Assembly (NCBI GenBank): GCA_022648685.1
Contig: JALCMW010000005.1
Coordinates: 62,001 to 126,000 of the forward strand
Direction: 5' to 3'
DNA: 64,000 nucleotides
DNA from: Bacteroidales bacterium
GTDB taxonomy: Bacteria; Bacteroidota; Bacteroidia; Bacteroidales; UBA932
The stretch's first letter is position 1. Every line of letters starts with the position of its first letter. Of this stretch, positions 46,314-55,162 are shown piece after piece. The position numbers and the translations under genes are program-made. The notes under the pieces were generated by a model. It was not told the origin of the DNA, did not search any database, and worked only from the letters and a program-made list of their open reading frames with translations.

Positions 46314-47525
46314 TCAATTATTTTCCGGCCGCAGCGGATCTTCTATTATGAAATGGCAGAATTCGTTATACAACTTCTGATCTGATTCTGCCGAAGATTT
46401 GGCCAATTGATACAAACCGTTTTGTCCTATGTAATATGTAAACGGAGTCTTGCCGTAAAGTCCGTACATCTTGCAATATTCCATGTATTTGCGGAAACGC
46501 ATCTTATACAGATCGCAATCCTTCCCGCCTTCAAGCAGATAACTGTCCATCTCGAATTCCATTCCGATATTGGCATCGGTAATCATACGGAAAGTATCAT
46601 CCATGGGATACTCATCACCGTGCCAATAAAAATTGGGCTGCATCCAGACATAATCGAATCCGAATTTCGATCCGAGTTTATATCCTGCCGCCGCTCTGTA
46701 TGGAATCCAATAGATTTTCTTATTCAACGAATGAACATACTTGGCAACGGAAGGGATTACGACATCCAGTTTCTTCATATCATAACTCCAGCCATCCGTA
46801 GGAGTAGCCATGTCTTCCGAAACCTTATAGAAACCGGCAAGTTCGATATTCTTGTAACCAGCCTTCTCGAATCTGTCCATAATCTGATCGACGAACCAAT
46901 TGTACACCGCTACCCTGTCCGCAGTTATGGAAAAATCCATCTGTTTTCCATTCAGTTCACCCCAATAAACCGTAGATGAACTGACATCATCATAATAAAG
47001 ATGCAATATGGGATCAGGCAAAACCATCACAACCTGTCTTTTCGTCAATGGCTGACCTATTCGCTCAGCGGCTTCGCCTACGGTCTGATCCAAAGCCTCC
47101 AGACCGGAATCATCGGCAAACCAATAGTCCAGCAATTCTTCCCATTGTGCTTTACCGGCAGATTGCCCGATACCTCGGAGATTACCGGTACAATAAGAAT
47201 ACTTCTTTCCGTCGGCTCTGTCGGTACTTTGGAACTCGATGCAAAGGAAAGCATCGAACAGCCAATGTTCCTTTCCACTTTCATCAGTATACGTAACATA
47301 AGGGGAAAACCTGTCTTTGTTCCACAAATAAGGAGTCCTGTGAGGACTTCCTCCGTAACAAAGGACCATATCGGTGAAAGGGCAAGCAGCTTCTTTCGTG
47401 ACAGTAGTATCGCCTTGCGAGACCGGTTTGTCGGTTTGAGCCTTTCCGTCGCATCCTATGCAACCGAAACAAGTAAGAAAAATTACGGAACAAAAAATCA
47501 ATCCGTTTGAAAAATGATTCATCAT
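46314..47525 (-). CDS. DUF4855 lipoprotein, putative glycoside hydrolase
   Basis: A 403-residue protein from the ATG at 47525 (a second ATG follows directly). The signal ends in a lipobox-like segment with Cys near 22-25 (TCFGCIGC). The body matches the DUF4855 family pattern: DMVLCYGG at the start, then KYVHSLNKKIYWIPYRAAAGY and FGFDYVWMQPNFYW, followed by GMEFEMDSY. These look like consecutive barrel strands with Trp, Tyr and acidic residues at their ends, as in glycoside hydrolases, but catalytic residues are not established. It is the first gene after an intercistronic terminator and is followed with a 1-bp gap by the unknown secreted protein. Confidence 0.72.
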   Translation of the reverse strand: MMNHFSNGLIFCSVIFLTCFGCIGCDGKAQTDKPVSQGDTTVTKEAACPFTDMVLCYGGSPHRTPYLWNKDRFSPYVTYTDESGKEHWLFDAFLCIEFQSTDRADGKKYSYCTGNLRGIGQSAGKAQWEELLDYWFADDSGLEALDQTVGEAAERIGQPLTKRQVVMVLPDPILHLYYDDVSSSTVYWGELNGKQMDFSITADRVAVYNWFVDQIMDRFEKAGYKNIELAGFYKVSEDMATPTDGWSYDMKKLDVVIPSVAKYVHSLNKKIYWIPYRAAAGYKLGSKFGFDYVWMQPNFYWHGDEYPMDDTFRMITDANIGMEFEMDSYLLEGGKDCDLYKMRFRKYMEYCKMYGLYGKTPFTYYIGQNGLYQLAKSSAESDQKLYNEFCHFIIEDPLRPENN

Positions 47526-47534
47526 ATGCAATTT

Positions 47535-47574
47535 AAAAAAACTCCGCCGGAACACAAAAACATATCCGGCGGAG
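47535..47574 (-). terminator. Intercistronic Rho-independent terminator in the minus arm
   Basis: Read on the minus strand, CTCCGCCGGA (47574-47565) pairs perfectly with TCCGGCGGAG (47551-47542) around a 13-base loop, followed by seven T (47541-47535). It sits after the DUF1735 gene and ends only 9 bases before the DUF4855 start codon. It should lower or gate expression of the enzyme genes relative to susCD. Confidence 0.82.
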
Positions 47575-47592
47575 AATCATAATAATCAATTA

Positions 47593-48987
47593 TTATAAAC
47601 CAGTACCATATAGTTCGGAAAGTTTGCCACGTCCGTACTGATAGTCGCCTGATGCAGTGCTGAATTCCGGTTTAACTATCACGAACTTGAGATATCTGCC
47701 GACTACCAGATTCTGTACAGGGAAATCATAAAGGCCGCCGTCCGGATCCCATGAATAACCTCTTTTTCCCGAAGCTATCAGAGACCACTGTGTATCGGCT
47801 CCGTTATACTCTTTTGCCATATACATTTCATATTGTCTGTAATTGCCCTGATGGGTTTTGAAATCCTTGATCTTGAAATCCTGGAAAAGATGCATTCCTC
47901 CGAGATCGAAGACAAATGTCATTGGGAAAGTAATCTCATGACGGAAAGGAGAAATCCACTCGGTTGCCGGATTCCCGTCAACAAGTCTGTCCACGGTATA
48001 AGCCGCACCCCAGGTCGGAGCTCCGTCTTCTTTTGCATAGCACAAATCGGTACCTTCCAATACGGTCCAAGGACCCATGAGAGTCTTGCTTTCATTCTTG
48101 ATAGGGACATACATGGTCGAAACAGCTATCGGAAGACCGCTGATTGATGTGGAGACAATTGATATAGGTACCAAATAGGCGGTGAAAGGCAACATTTTGC
48201 CATCGCTGTAGAATTTCGAACTTGACAGAGCATATCTGAAAGTAATCGAAGATTCCCCTTCGGAAATGGTTACACTCTTGTCCAGAATAGTTATAAGACC
48301 ATCCGGAGCCTGAGTATAAGAAGTCCCGTGAGCGGTATTATAGGCATCAAGAAGAGTATTGTCAATGGCCAAATTCAATTGGATATCCTTATTGTCAATA
48401 GGGTAATCGACATTAATCTCCCCTGTGATAGTATCGATTTGCGTTTCAACTGCAGTAGGGTTCAAAGTTCCGGCAAGAGTATCGGACATCGACACCTTGG
48501 AAAGCTTGGGACATAACATAACCAAGCTTCTGTCATCGTTTACTTCCACTCCGGAAGCTGACAAACTGCAAGGGATGGCGTAATCACCGGACTTCAAAAC
48601 CGGAACAACAGCATCGGCTTTCCATGTGATTTCAGTAATCTTACGTACATCCTTTTTGTCAAAAGAAAGTTTTGAAGAGGAAATACTGAAAAGATCGGTA
48701 GACAGGGAAACGAAATCCGTACCGTTAGCTGTATTGTAGCTTGTAAGGGCAGTATCCGGAAAAGCGATTCCGGCCGTAGCCGAAGACTCACCCTTGCCAC
48801 TCTTAACAACACTTAAATCGTATTTTTCCGAAAAGACGGAAACGTTGACAACCTTGTCTTGGTTTACATACGAAATAGAATCATCGACCATGAAATTATT
48901 TCGATCATCCGTACATGCCGCAATAAGGCAGCAAAGTGGGACGGCAATTAACAATTTATATATACTATTCATAATTACTATTTTCAT
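47593..48987 (-). CDS. DUF1735/discoidin-domain surface glycan-binding lipoprotein
   Basis: A 464-residue lipoprotein with Cys25 in LIAACTDD. Two DUF1735-like beta domains follow (about 30-165 and 175-300), each with the YNTANGTDF / YNTAHGTSY motif and an ISEGESS-like strand. The C-terminal 150 residues (LVDGNPATEWISPF and following) are an F5/8 type C discoidin domain, a carbohydrate-binding fold. In SusC/D loci such proteins are surface glycan-binding partners next to SusD. The ATG directly follows the SusD stop (TAA-ATG). A terminator lies downstream. Confidence 0.87.
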   Translation of the reverse strand: MKIVIMNSIYKLLIAVPLCCLIAACTDDRNNFMVDDSISYVNQDKVVNVSVFSEKYDLSVVKSGKGESSATAGIAFPDTALTSYNTANGTDFVSLSTDLFSISSSKLSFDKKDVRKITEITWKADAVVPVLKSGDYAIPCSLSASGVEVNDDRSLVMLCPKLSKVSMSDTLAGTLNPTAVETQIDTITGEINVDYPIDNKDIQLNLAIDNTLLDAYNTAHGTSYTQAPDGLITILDKSVTISEGESSITFRYALSSSKFYSDGKMLPFTAYLVPISIVSTSISGLPIAVSTMYVPIKNESKTLMGPWTVLEGTDLCYAKEDGAPTWGAAYTVDRLVDGNPATEWISPFRHEITFPMTFVFDLGGMHLFQDFKIKDFKTHQGNYRQYEMYMAKEYNGADTQWSLIASGKRGYSWDPDGGLYDFPVQNLVVGRYLKFVIVKPEFSTASGDYQYGRGKLSELYGTGL

Positions 48988-50913
48988 TTAGAAGCCGTAA
49001 TTCTGTGTCATATTAGTCATTTCCGAAAGCTGCGTAGAGCTTATAGGGAAAAGATAATCCCTGTCGGCAAAAGTTGCGGGATCACCGACGAAATCAGTAT
49101 TTACTCTCTTGTAAGAGTCTTCATATTTTGTAGCGCTCACATTTAGTGTCCAGTTGTCGCAAGGATACTCATCTTTGGCTATCATCCATCTGCAAGCATC
49201 GTAGTGACGCATAGCTTCCATTCCGAATTCAACCATTCTTTCCTTGCGGATGCACCAGCGCAGAAGTTCCTTGTTGCCCGAAATTTCAGGATAAGCGGTT
49301 TCGATATCGTTAAGGCCGACACGATTGCGGACTTTGTTCAAATATTTGATCGCATTAGTCTCATCCCTGTCCGGCTTTTCGTTGCAGGCTTCGGCATAAT
49401 CCAGATAGATTTCTGCAAGTCTTATCTCAGGATAAACCTGTTTCAGACCTTTGTAATCCGTAATTTCTTTAAGAGGGGTATCAGGCGGATAATACTTGCG
49501 CCATGCATATCCGACTCTTACGCATCCGTTGGTGGCCGACCATGGAGAAGAACATTCAGAATTGTTGTAACATGTGAATTTCTCATCCAAGGATTTGCTC
49601 GGCCAGTAGTAGCCGTTTGGTACAATGCAGGCGTAATAACGTGGATCACGGCCAATAGTGCTGTTATGAGCCTTGATGGCAGGAGCCCATGAAGCATCTA
49701 CCGGTTGTTTGTAACCATCCGTGAAATCTTCTGCAGTATAATCTGCTTTAGGATCTATAATAGGTTTAGAGTAATCGTTCTGTCCCTGATAACCTGTAAC
49801 CGGATAACGTCCCGTTTCCCACATCGGATAGGAATCCACCAATTTCAGAGAAGGCGCGATTCCACCGAAACCATAAAGGAACATACCCGGAGGGCAGGCA
49901 CAACCAAGAGGTGCACCGGCACCGCCCATATAGGAATAACCGCTGGATGTCCTTTTCCACCATCCGAAGATTGTTTCGCTGTTCCATGGAGTAAAGAAAA
50001 CACTTTCATATGAATCCGCGCCTCTCTGCATCGGATCTGAAGAGTCCGTACTCTGGCAGAGACTGTACATATTCAGATTTATAACATCCAGACAAGCTTT
50101 TGCCGCTGTATCCCACTTCGTATCATCTGTAGTTTGAGGAAACAGGTATTTGCCGTCCATATTCTTCATTTTCCCTTTGTACAAATCGCATCCATTATAG
50201 AGAGGGGAAGCCGCCATCATAAGAATTCTGGCTTTAAGTGCCAGGGCGGCACCTTTCGTGGCCCTTCCTTCCCAACGGTCGGAAGATTCTCCGACCTCGG
50301 AAATTCTCAACGGAAGATGCGATGCAGCCTCATCAAGTTCAGATACCATGAAGTCCACATTTTCTTCTACGGTATTCCTGTCGATGGTAGCTCCCGACAT
50401 GGAAGCGTCAGACTCGGTTTGGCCTGCAAGATAAACAGGTCCGTACTGACGGAAAAGACAATAATAGTAGAAAGCTCTCAGGAATCTGGCTTCCGCCTTC
50501 ATGCATGTCCTTATCGTATCAGTGTCTTCGACATCTCCACCCACATGATCCATGAAGATCGAACACTGATTGATAGCGACATAATATTTTTTCCAGAAGT
50601 TGAAGTAAGTTGTACTTGTAGGAGTGGCGCTGCTGTAGTTTCCGGTTCTGTACGGAAGATAGTATACCCATTGGTAGAAAGAGAACATGGCTTCGTCGGA
50701 ACGTGCAACCACATAACCGTCACTGCCTATGATTTCCTCGTCCAGAGGAAGATATGAATACAGATTCGCAAGATATTTATGCGTAGTGCTGCTTTGGCTG
50801 AAAATATCGTCTATGTTAGCCTGATTGTTAAGCTTGACATCGAAATAGCTGTCACAGGAGGCAAGACTGAAAGCCAAAATAATGAATACGGCTACGATAT
50901 GTATATGTTTCAT
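48988..50913 (-). CDS. SusD/RagB-family outer-membrane glycan-binding lipoprotein
   Basis: A 641-residue SusD-like protein. The lipobox SLASC puts the acylated Cys at 20. The helical TPR scaffold of the family is recognisable: YYYCLFRQYGPVYL, ATKGAALALKARILM, the C-terminal EIRLAEIYLDYAEACNE and RKERMVEFGMEAMRHYDACRW. It forms the lid over the SusC pore and binds the imported oligosaccharide. It begins 12 bp after susC. Length is at the large end for the family, with extra loops around 310-470 that may shape the binding site. Confidence 0.95.
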   Translation of the reverse strand: MKHIHIVAVFIILAFSLASCDSYFDVKLNNQANIDDIFSQSSTTHKYLANLYSYLPLDEEIIGSDGYVVARSDEAMFSFYQWVYYLPYRTGNYSSATPTSTTYFNFWKKYYVAINQCSIFMDHVGGDVEDTDTIRTCMKAEARFLRAFYYYCLFRQYGPVYLAGQTESDASMSGATIDRNTVEENVDFMVSELDEAASHLPLRISEVGESSDRWEGRATKGAALALKARILMMAASPLYNGCDLYKGKMKNMDGKYLFPQTTDDTKWDTAAKACLDVINLNMYSLCQSTDSSDPMQRGADSYESVFFTPWNSETIFGWWKRTSSGYSYMGGAGAPLGCACPPGMFLYGFGGIAPSLKLVDSYPMWETGRYPVTGYQGQNDYSKPIIDPKADYTAEDFTDGYKQPVDASWAPAIKAHNSTIGRDPRYYACIVPNGYYWPSKSLDEKFTCYNNSECSSPWSATNGCVRVGYAWRKYYPPDTPLKEITDYKGLKQVYPEIRLAEIYLDYAEACNEKPDRDETNAIKYLNKVRNRVGLNDIETAYPEISGNKELLRWCIRKERMVEFGMEAMRHYDACRWMIAKDEYPCDNWTLNVSATKYEDSYKRVNTDFVGDPATFADRDYLFPISSTQLSEMTNMTQNYGF

Positions 50914-50925
50914 AATATTACCCGA

Positions 50926-53900
50926 TTAAAAGTTAAGATTAACGCCCAGAGTCACGGTACGCGTAGTCGGATAGACATTACCGTAATTCGCGCTAAGTTC
51001 CGGATCCCACAATTTGAATTTACTGAAAGTCAAAAGATTGACTCCCTGAAGATATATTCTGGTAGAAGACATTCCTATCTTCTTCGTTATACGTTTAGGT
51101 ATGGTATATCCGACTTCGACATTCTTCAGTCTGAGAAAACTCATATCCCTTTGCCAGTAAGTGGAAGACTGCTGGTTGTTTTCGATTTTATTAAGTGAAA
51201 TACGAGGATAAGTGGCATTGGCATCCTGATTTTCAAGAGTCCAATGATTCAAAGCTACATCTTCGAATACCTGTCCCAACCTTATGATTGATGAGGAAGC
51301 TCCGAAAAGATTCTGGCCGGAAATGATTCTTGTTACATGATCTACGCCGGAGAAGAAGAATGAAGCATCTACGCCTTTCCATGATGCACTGATACCGAAG
51401 CCATAATTTATTTCAGGGATGGTAGTATATCCGATTGCAACTTTGTCATAAGTGTTGACAACACCGTCGCCGTTTACATCGCGATATTTTATATCGCCAG
51501 GTTTTACGGTCCCGAATTCCTGTTTAGGCCATGAATCTATATCAGCCTGATCCTTGAACAGACCTTCTGCAATAAGGCCGAACTGCTGGTTATATGCGAA
51601 CCCGGCAGTATTCTGATATTTCCAGATCTGGTCAGGTTTGTCATCATACAGTTTTTTGTTCCTGTTGAAAGTATAATTACCCATGGCGGATATGTAAAGA
51701 CCGTTGCCGAAAGTATGATTATACTGCAATGACATATCAACACCGTTGTTTCTCATACGGCCGAGATTCACATACTGGTCTATGTTGATTCCGGCTACGG
51801 AAGGAGTTGATTCCCTTTCGATGAATATTCCCGTACGCTTGTCGTAGAAATAATCCAATTGCAATTTCAATTCTTTCAGAATGCTCATTTCAACTCCGAC
51901 ATTGGTCTTGATTGCCTGTTCCCACTCGACATACGGATTACCGTAATCCCCTGTCGTTATACCCGTATAATAAGTTCCGCCGTTTGTTCCGAAAGTAAAT
52001 CCGTCTGCGGAAGTATTCATAGTGGTATTATATGCGAAACGTCTGCCTCCTCCGATCTGATCGTTTCCTATCTTACCGTAGGAAGCTTTCAGTTTGAGGA
52101 CATCGATCTTGTCTTTCAAGCCGGCCCAGAAAGGCTCGTTACTTATCATATAGCCGAGGGCATATGAAGGGAAAAATCCGAAACGATGGCCAGGGGAGAA
52201 GTTCTCGGAACCATTGTAACCGAAATTGAATTCGGTAAAGTATCTGTCCTTGAAAGAATAAGTGGCACGGCCAGCAATACCCAGATTTTTGTAAGGGAAA
52301 GCATAGATGTAGGATGAAGGTACATTATTGGTCTTATTCCTCTGACTGAACAGGAACATGCCGCTCACACGATGGGCATGAGCGAACTGGCGTTCGTAAT
52401 TCAGCGAAGCTTCCAGATTGATGGTCGTTATGCTTGTATGAGTCGTATAAGGAAGAGACATATAATTGGTCCCGTCTTGCTGGACATTCAAAAGAAGATT
52501 GCCATCGGCATCCCTTCCAGTAGCATAATACAAGGTAGGATTATATGATTTGTACAACATTGTTCCGTTGTCTGCATCCCACGAGAATTTCACATTTGCC
52601 TTGAGACCTTCGGTAATTATATCGGAGAAATCCTGGGTCAAAGACATAAGGGACTGTGCAACGATATCCGTATACCTCTTGTAACCGTAGCTATTCAACA
52701 GATTGTAAGGATTTCGTGCATTCAAAGGATTTGCAAGAGAACCGTCAGAGTACACTGTAGGAGTCGCAATAGGAGTGGTATACAATGTGAATGCATACAA
52801 ATCGCTAAGATCCGAACCCGGAGTATTCTTTATCGTGTACTGCGTAGACAATGACAGACCGAGGATCGTACTTTTGGTAATGTTGATGTCGACATTGGAA
52901 CGAAAATTATATTTCTGGAAATTCATCTGTGCGTCATACTTGTCATTTTTGGCGACATTGAATATTCCGCCTTCGGAATAATATGATCCGCCGACATAAT
53001 AACGGACTTTAGAACTACCACCTGTAACATTTACGTTTATCCTGCCGGTATTGGCGAAATCTTTGTAAATGGTTTTCACCCAATCAACCGAAGGATACAG
53101 ATCAGGATCGCTGCCGTTGAGATATTTCTCCTTTTCACTTGCGGAAATGGCAGGTGAAGCGCCTTCTCCCGTATACAGTGAATTGAAGAAATCTATCCAC
53201 TCGGAAGTGTTGGCCATTTTAGGAAGCTTTACAGGTTGTGTAACTCCGTACTCGGCTTTGAAACTGACTTTCGGAGCCTGTTCCGAACCCCTTTTCGTTG
53301 TGATGAGGATAATACCGTTTGCACCGCGGACACCGTAAAGAGCTGTGGCGGTAGCGTCCTTCAAGATGGAAAAAGATGCGATATCATCTGCATCCACAAG
53401 ATCCATACTTCTTTCAATACCGTCTACAAGGACAAGAGGAGTACTGTTGGCTCCGAAGGTATTGACACCACGGATCCAGAAATCGGCACCCGCACCCGGT
53501 TCGCCGGTACGCTGCATTACGACGATTCCGGCAAGTTTTCCTGCCAGGCTTGATGAAAGCTGTCCGACAGGAGAAGCAAGCTGATCGGTGGAAACGGAAC
53601 TGATAGCCCCTATGACACTGGACTTTCTCTGAGTACCGTATGCGACTACCGTCACTTCACTCAGTTCCGATGATTTCGGAACCATCTTTATAGTAAGATT
53701 GGTTTTGTCCCCGACTGTGATGTCCTGTTCTTCATATCCAAGGAAAGTGACCTGAAGGACATCTTTATCAGTTACGCTGATGGAAAAGTGTCCGTCAACA
53801 TCGGCCATGACACCTCTCGTGCTGCCTTTGATGACAATGGAAGCTCCGGCTACTCCCTGGTTATTTTCATCAAGAACAACACCGGTCAGCTGCCGGTTTT

Positions 53901-54033
53901 TAACCTGCTGCCCGATTGAAGAAGAGTTTGACTTCCCGGCCGAAAAGCCCGGAAGCGCTGAAGCATTGAATTGCGTGACAATTGACAATCCCGCAATCAA
54001 CATGAGAATTCGTGAGCAAATTTGGTTCGACAT
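50926..54033 (-). CDS. SusC/RagA-family TonB-dependent outer-membrane transporter
   Basis: A 1035-residue oligosaccharide importer. After the signal peptide (residues 1-27) comes a carboxypeptidase-D regulatory-like domain (about 49-125, TGVVLDENNQGVAGA to VTFLGYEEQDI). The TonB box region VTVVAYGTQRKSSV follows, then the plug (GKLAGIVVMQRTGEPGAG, IRGVNTFGANSTPLVLVDG) and a 22-strand barrel ending in TLGVNLNF. It has no N-terminal STN signalling domain, so it does not control an ECF sigma factor. It is the first gene of the minus arm, 12 bp before susD. The upstream 143 bp hold AT-rich inverted repeats but no consensus promoter. Confidence 0.95.
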   Translation of the reverse strand: MSNQICSRILMLIAGLSIVTQFNASALPGFSAGKSNSSSIGQQVKNRQLTGVVLDENNQGVAGASIVIKGSTRGVMADVDGHFSISVTDKDVLQVTFLGYEEQDITVGDKTNLTIKMVPKSSELSEVTVVAYGTQRKSSVIGAISSVSTDQLASPVGQLSSSLAGKLAGIVVMQRTGEPGAGADFWIRGVNTFGANSTPLVLVDGIERSMDLVDADDIASFSILKDATATALYGVRGANGIILITTKRGSEQAPKVSFKAEYGVTQPVKLPKMANTSEWIDFFNSLYTGEGASPAISASEKEKYLNGSDPDLYPSVDWVKTIYKDFANTGRINVNVTGGSSKVRYYVGGSYYSEGGIFNVAKNDKYDAQMNFQKYNFRSNVDINITKSTILGLSLSTQYTIKNTPGSDLSDLYAFTLYTTPIATPTVYSDGSLANPLNARNPYNLLNSYGYKRYTDIVAQSLMSLTQDFSDIITEGLKANVKFSWDADNGTMLYKSYNPTLYYATGRDADGNLLLNVQQDGTNYMSLPYTTHTSITTINLEASLNYERQFAHAHRVSGMFLFSQRNKTNNVPSSYIYAFPYKNLGIAGRATYSFKDRYFTEFNFGYNGSENFSPGHRFGFFPSYALGYMISNEPFWAGLKDKIDVLKLKASYGKIGNDQIGGGRRFAYNTTMNTSADGFTFGTNGGTYYTGITTGDYGNPYVEWEQAIKTNVGVEMSILKELKLQLDYFYDKRTGIFIERESTPSVAGINIDQYVNLGRMRNNGVDMSLQYNHTFGNGLYISAMGNYTFNRNKKLYDDKPDQIWKYQNTAGFAYNQQFGLIAEGLFKDQADIDSWPKQEFGTVKPGDIKYRDVNGDGVVNTYDKVAIGYTTIPEINYGFGISASWKGVDASFFFSGVDHVTRIISGQNLFGASSSIIRLGQVFEDVALNHWTLENQDANATYPRISLNKIENNQQSSTYWQRDMSFLRLKNVEVGYTIPKRITKKIGMSSTRIYLQGVNLLTFSKFKLWDPELSANYGNVYPTTRTVTLGVNLNF

Positions 54034-54068
54034 TTTGATGGTTATTAATAAATACTAATGTTTTCCGC

Positions 54069-54108
54069 AATATTAATAATTATTTTTTAAAGTATCCTAA
54101 TAATTATT
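54069..54108. promoter_or_regulatory. Cluster of AT-rich inverted repeats upstream of susC
   Basis: TAATAATTATT occurs twice, at 54074-54084 and 54098-54108, exactly 24 bp apart; AATAATTATT within it is a perfect palindrome. AATATTAA (54069-54076), the core of the repeats found before the ROK and epimerase genes, overlaps the first copy. On the minus strand TAATATTG (54075-54068) is one base off a -7 box. No proper -33 box is seen. The cluster is a plausible regulator-binding region for susC. Confidence 0.4.
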
Positions 54109-54176
54109 GAAATTTTTTAAAAATATGTGTCGATTCATTCTATTTTCAGTGATTTAGCACAAAAAAGAAGAGAATA

Positions 54177-55151
54177 TCACCGGAAAATCGTGCCCGCCAA
54201 CAAAAACAACAGGCTTATTATAACCAAAATCAAATCCAGTGACTTCCCTTTCAGATTCTTTTCATGGAAAAGAATCGCACCGAAGACAAACGACACCAGA
54301 ACACTGCTGCGCCTTATCATTGAAACGATGGAAATCATGGCTCCAGGTATTGTCAAGGCATGCATGTATGACATATCACCTGCAGTCAGGCATACGGATA
54401 TCATCGGTATGGACCATTTCCAATGGAAAGCGGTATGAGACGGCCCGACTATTTCGCACCTATTATTATATGAGGGAAGTCCTGCTTTTTTGTGCTTTTC
54501 AAAAAGGTGGCAGAAAACAAGAACGGCTAACATCATGACGGCCTGATAAAAGTTATACCAACCCTGGACAAAAAAGCCGTCAAGTCCGAGTCCGCCGGAA
54601 GCAACGGGGGATAAGAGATACTTGTCGTACAAACCGCATACGGCACCGATAACGGCGGCGACAACCAGAAATAATATGCCCTTATCATGTTTGAAATCTA
54701 TCCCCTCTTTTTCCCCGCTCCTGCCAAGCATATAAAAAGAAAGGACAGCAATACAAACACCCGTCCACTGGAAAAAATTCAATCTTTCCCCGAATATCAT
54801 CATTGCACCCAGCAAAGTCAGAACCGGACGCGTTGCATTGACTGGCCCGACAATGGTAAGTGGAAGCCTTTTGATGGCTATGTAACCGCATATCCATGAG
54901 GACAAGACCAAAACGGCTTTCAGAAAGGCATAGCGATGATCTATCCAACCTCCCGAAGGTATATACAAACAACTAGATGTGTCAATGACTCCGCACATGG
55001 AGCCGGTTATCAACGGTACGAAAAAAAGACTGCAAAAGATACAGTTAAGCGTCAATACCGGAATCACGGCATTATCCAGAAGGGATCTTTTTTTGAAAAC
55101 GTCATAAAATCCCAAAAAGACAGCGGACATAGCCGCCAATAAAGCCCACAT
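54177..55151 (-). CDS. EamA/DMT-family transporter
   Basis: A 324-residue membrane protein with ten predicted TM helices in two EamA halves. The first half ends with PLTIVGPVNATRPVLTLLGAMMIFGERLNFFQWTG and the second with SIVSMIRRSSVLVSFVFGAILFHEKNLKGK, the repeated Pro/Glu pattern of the family. Members carry metabolites, amino acids or sugars; no substrate can be assigned. It is 11 bp after yicC and 143 bp before susC on the same strand. It could belong to the yicC transcript or have been drawn into the utilisation locus. Confidence 0.85.
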   Translation of the reverse strand: MWALLAAMSAVFLGFYDVFKKRSLLDNAVIPVLTLNCIFCSLFFVPLITGSMCGVIDTSSCLYIPSGGWIDHRYAFLKAVLVLSSWICGYIAIKRLPLTIVGPVNATRPVLTLLGAMMIFGERLNFFQWTGVCIAVLSFYMLGRSGEKEGIDFKHDKGILFLVVAAVIGAVCGLYDKYLLSPVASGGLGLDGFFVQGWYNFYQAVMMLAVLVFCHLFEKHKKAGLPSYNNRCEIVGPSHTAFHWKWSIPMISVCLTAGDMSYMHALTIPGAMISIVSMIRRSSVLVSFVFGAILFHEKNLKGKSLDLILVIISLLFLLAGTIFR

Positions 55152-55162
55152 CCGGAATCAGG

